A stretch of DNA of 64,000 nt, taken from assembly GCF_045679555.1 (NCBI RefSeq), contig NC_092088.1:112168081-112232080 (forward strand), in the 5' to 3' direction. Positions 62,269 to 64,000 of this stretch are shown here, in pieces. Both the position numbers and the translations under genes were made by a program. The notes beneath the pieces are model-generated. The model saw only the letters and a program-made list of their open reading frames with translations, was not told where the DNA came from and searched no databases. Source of the DNA: Salvelinus alpinus (taxonomy: Eukaryota; Chordata; Actinopteri; Salmoniformes; Salmonidae). Position 1 is the first letter of the stretch. Every line of letters starts with the position of its first letter.

Positions 62269-62961
62269 TAGAATCAGGAATTCCCCAGGGCAGCTGTCTA
62301 GGCCACTTGCTTTTTTCAATTTTTACGAACGACATGCCACTGGCCAGTGAGTCTACTTACGCAGATGACTCAACACTATACACATCACCTACTACAGCAA
62401 CTGAATTGACTTAACACTATACACATCACCTACTACAGCAACTGAAATGACTCAACACTATACACATCACCTACTACAGCAACTGAAATGACTCAACACT
62501 ATACACATCGCCTACTACAGCAACTGAAATGACTGGAACACTATACACATCACCTACTACAGCAACTGAAATGACTGCAACACTTAACAAAGAGCTGCAG
62601 TTAGGTTCAGAAATGGTGGCAAGGAATAAATTAGTCCTAAATATTTCAAGAACTAAAAGCATTGTATTTGGGACAAATCATTCACTAAACCTCAACTAAA
62701 TCTTGTAATAAATAATGTGGAAATTGAGCAAGTTGAGGTGACTAAACTGCTTGGAGTAACCCTGGATTGTAAACTGTCATGGTCAAAATATATTGATACA
62801 ACAGCAGCTAAGATGGGGAGAAGTCTGTCCATAATAAAGCGCTGCTCTGCCTTCCTAACAGCACTATCAACAAGACAGGTCCGACAGGTCCTAGTTCTGT
62901 CTCACCTGGATTATTGTTCAGTCGTATGGTTCGGTGCCACAAGAGGGACTTAGGAAAACTT
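62269..62961 (+). pseudogene. LINE reverse transcriptase remnant (non-LTR retrotransposon), broken
   Basis: Translation reads GIPQGSCLG, then LLFSIFTNDM, then the catalytic YADD box at about 62354-62367. These are the order and motifs of the palm domain of a non-LTR retrotransposon reverse transcriptase. After the 41-bp repeats, the same protein resumes with a region containing KLLGVTLDCKLSW and, further on, LVLSHLDYCSVVW at about 62717-62940, typical of the thumb and connection region in the L2/CR1/Rex1-like (Jockey-type) group; the exact clade is inference. It is non-functional. The 5' end is missing at the CAGG microsatellite, five 41-42-bp repeats shift the frame after YADD, and there is a further frameshift near 62940, after which KRDLGKL is readable in another frame. 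Homology stops near 62961, where a different repeat begins. The Gly-Pro position after CLG is His here, another sign of decay. Confidence 0.85.
62367..62572 (+). repeat. 41-bp minisatellite (5 copies) inside the reverse transcriptase remnant
   Basis: Units begin at 62367, 62408, 62449, 62490 and 62531, with lengths 41, 41, 41, 41 and 42 bp. Each contains ACACTATACACATC and CCTACTACAGCAACTG. The repeated segment is the coding sequence immediately after the YADD motif, so a piece of the element itself was multiplied. Because 41 is not a multiple of 3, each copy shifts the frame. The minus-strand frame at 62474-62662 is a product of this repeat. Confidence 0.93.
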
Positions 62962-63202
62962 CTTAGCTAGGCGTCCCGCTTGCGGGACAACTTCCGGTGA
63001 AACTGGAGGGCACGCAATTCAAATAAATAATCATAAAAATGATGGATATTAAACATGTAGGTACATAAAAGTGTCTTATATCGGTTAAAAGCTTAAATTC
63101 TTGTTAATCTAACTCCATTGTCCGATTTACAGTAGGCTTTATAGCGAAAGCATGCCATGCGATTGTTTGAGGACGGCGCCCCATATCAAAATATTTTTCC
63201 AA
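62962..63202 (+). mobile_element. Fragment of a dispersed salmonid repeat
   Basis: The stretch starts near CTAGGCGTCCCGC and runs to CGCCCCATATCAAAATA. It separates the LINE coding remnant from LINE-tail sequence. From memory this sequence type (GGTGAAACTGGAGGGC, TTGAGGACGGCGCCCC) is present in very many copies in salmonid genomes; I cannot confirm the family name without a search. Its left part has a near-perfect palindrome, GTCCCGCTTGCGGGAC (62973-62988, 7-bp arms). No coding potential is visible and the boundaries are approximate. Confidence 0.55.
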
Positions 63203-63206
63203 GGCA

Positions 63207-63584
63207 GAGTAGCTGCTGCCTTGGCAGGAACTAATGGGGATCCATAATAAACCCCAGGAAGAGTAGCCGCTGCCTTGGCAGGAACTAATGGGGATCCATA
63301 ATAAACCCCAGGAAGAGTAGCTGCTGCCTTGGCTGGAACTAATGGGGATCCATAATAAACCCCAGGAAGAGTAGCTGCTGCCTTGGCAGGTACTAATGGG
63401 GATCCATAATAAACCCAAGGAAGAGTAGCTGCTGCCTTGGCAGGAACTAATGGGGATCCATAATAAACCCCAGGAAGAGTAGCTGCTGCCTTGACAGGTA
63501 CTAATGGGGATCCATAATAAACCCCAGGAAGAGAAGCTGCTGCCTTGGCAGGAACTAATGGGGATCCATAATAAATAAAAATAC
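63207..63584 (+). repeat. 54-bp tandem repeat of a LINE 3' tail (7 copies)
   Basis: Units start at 63207, 63261, 63315, 63369, 63423, 63477 and 63531, all exactly 54 bp apart. Each carries GCTGCCTTGGCAGGAAC or a close variant and AATGGGGATCCATAATAAA, the last part being a BamHI site plus a polyadenylation-like AATAAA. The sequence ends in an A-rich run (ATAAATAAAAATACA). I recognise this as the 3' end of a widespread teleost LINE, probably the same element as the upstream reverse transcriptase remnant, with its tail multiplied. The 200-residue minus-strand frame across it (63104-63706), with an 18-residue repeat of the type GLLWIPISSCQGSSYSS, arises because 54 is a multiple of 3, and I do not treat it as a gene. 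Confidence 0.9.
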
Positions 63585-64000
63585 AGAGCAGAAAAAATTA
63601 GAACAGGTGAGATATTTACACACAAATTAAAACAACATCCTTTCCCAAGAATCTGAGAATGAATCTCCTTCTGTGAAATCGGTGTTATTTTGTCCATAAA
63701 GAGCAAACCCTTAAAGTTTCACTATGGCATGAGTCATGATTTCACATGACCATTTACAGTAGACCTATGTGCCAGTCGGATTAGCCCCAGACATCTTGCA
63801 CAGGTGTAGATGAATCACACACGTGGGAATTAGATGTCAATTCCCTACCCATCTAGGATTGCAGAGCCAGAGCAGAGTAGGACAGGCCCTCTGAGCAGGC
63901 CCTCTGTTGACTTGGACCCCAGATCTCTCTCTGTCACATGGGGGCTCAATGAGAGGTGGGCTGGCCTGGAGCTCCATCTGGAAATAGTTTAGCTGGGCTT
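63585..64000. other. Unique right flank, no gene recognised
   Basis: This is 416 bp of mixed-composition sequence after the LINE tail. I see no significant open frame or recognised element. The only local structure is an 11-bp direct repeat, CAGGCCCTCTG, at 63883-63893 and 63896-63906. The sequence runs off the window edge. Confidence 0.55.

Noticed and set aside
61901..62414. Frames of 149, 66 and 63 residues starting in the LTR-like element
   Set aside because: They run from the element across the microsatellite. The last part of the 63-residue frame is real reverse transcriptase homology but belongs to the LINE remnant.
62973..62988. Rho-independent terminator-like hairpin GTCCCGCTTGCGGGAC
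   Set aside because: The context is a eukaryotic dispersed repeat, no T run follows, and the palindrome is part of that repeat.
63104..63706. 200-residue minus-strand frame with an 18-residue repeat
   Set aside because: It is antisense to the 54-bp LINE-tail repeat and stays open only because 54 is divisible by 3. This kind of frame is often mis-annotated in fish.

Overview
The window looks like a piece of a teleost fish genome, most likely a salmonid. The right end carries a degenerate non-LTR retrotransposon whose tail contains AATGGGGATCCATAAT, a dispersed repeat that I recognise from memory as common in salmon and trout, a probable solo LTR, and long CA, CAGA and CAGG microsatellites. 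The species assignment rests on remembered repeat families and could not be checked by search. I see no intact host protein-coding gene, no RNA gene and no prokaryotic feature.

Positions 1-60155 (94% of the window) are one tandem satellite/minisatellite array that already runs off the left edge. The basic unit is 51 bp (type A, signature GATACCTAGTCTCCATT) or 50 bp (type B, signature GATGCCTAGTGCCCTT or GATGCCTAGTGCCTTT). Both share a core with ATGGCTCTAATCTGATAG and a G/T-rich stretch, GTAGTGGGGTGG. Rarer 43-bp and roughly 44-bp deletion units occur, as do a few rearranged ones. By length there are about 1,190 units. The array has higher-order structure. From about 1 to 27.4 kb it consists of nine anchored copies of a roughly 2.26-kb higher-order repeat; two neighbours match at an offset of exactly 2263 bp, and others are lengthened by internal 456-bp or 898-bp duplications. 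Larger duplications sit on top of these, with offsets of 2974, 5319, 9455 and 14278-14379 bp. Domain 2 (about 27.4-40.1 kb) uses a different set of unit variants. A 3-kb island of domain-1 type follows (40.1-43.1 kb), then a second domain-2-like block (43.1-50.2 kb), then domain 3 (50.2-60.15 kb), which contains its own 5490-bp duplication.

A 100-base run of N (60156-60255) separates the array from flanking sequence, so the right edge and true length of the array are unknown. After the gap come a 439-bp polypyrimidine tract (13-bp unit), short unique stretches, a (CA)17 microsatellite, a 12-bp minisatellite, and a CAGA microsatellite split by a 557-bp element with TG...CA ends and a 5-bp duplication at its borders. 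Next are the broken reverse transcriptase of a LINE (itself carrying a five-copy 41-bp repeat), a fragment of a dispersed salmonid repeat, seven copies of a 54-bp LINE-tail repeat, and 416 bp without a recognisable feature.

The many open frames on the minus strand of the array arise because 51 is a multiple of 3; I treat them as by-products and not genes. I found no convincing new biochemical system. The points of real interest are the layered architecture of the array, the domain mosaic, the strand asymmetry with almost no CpG, and the nested insertions at its edge.
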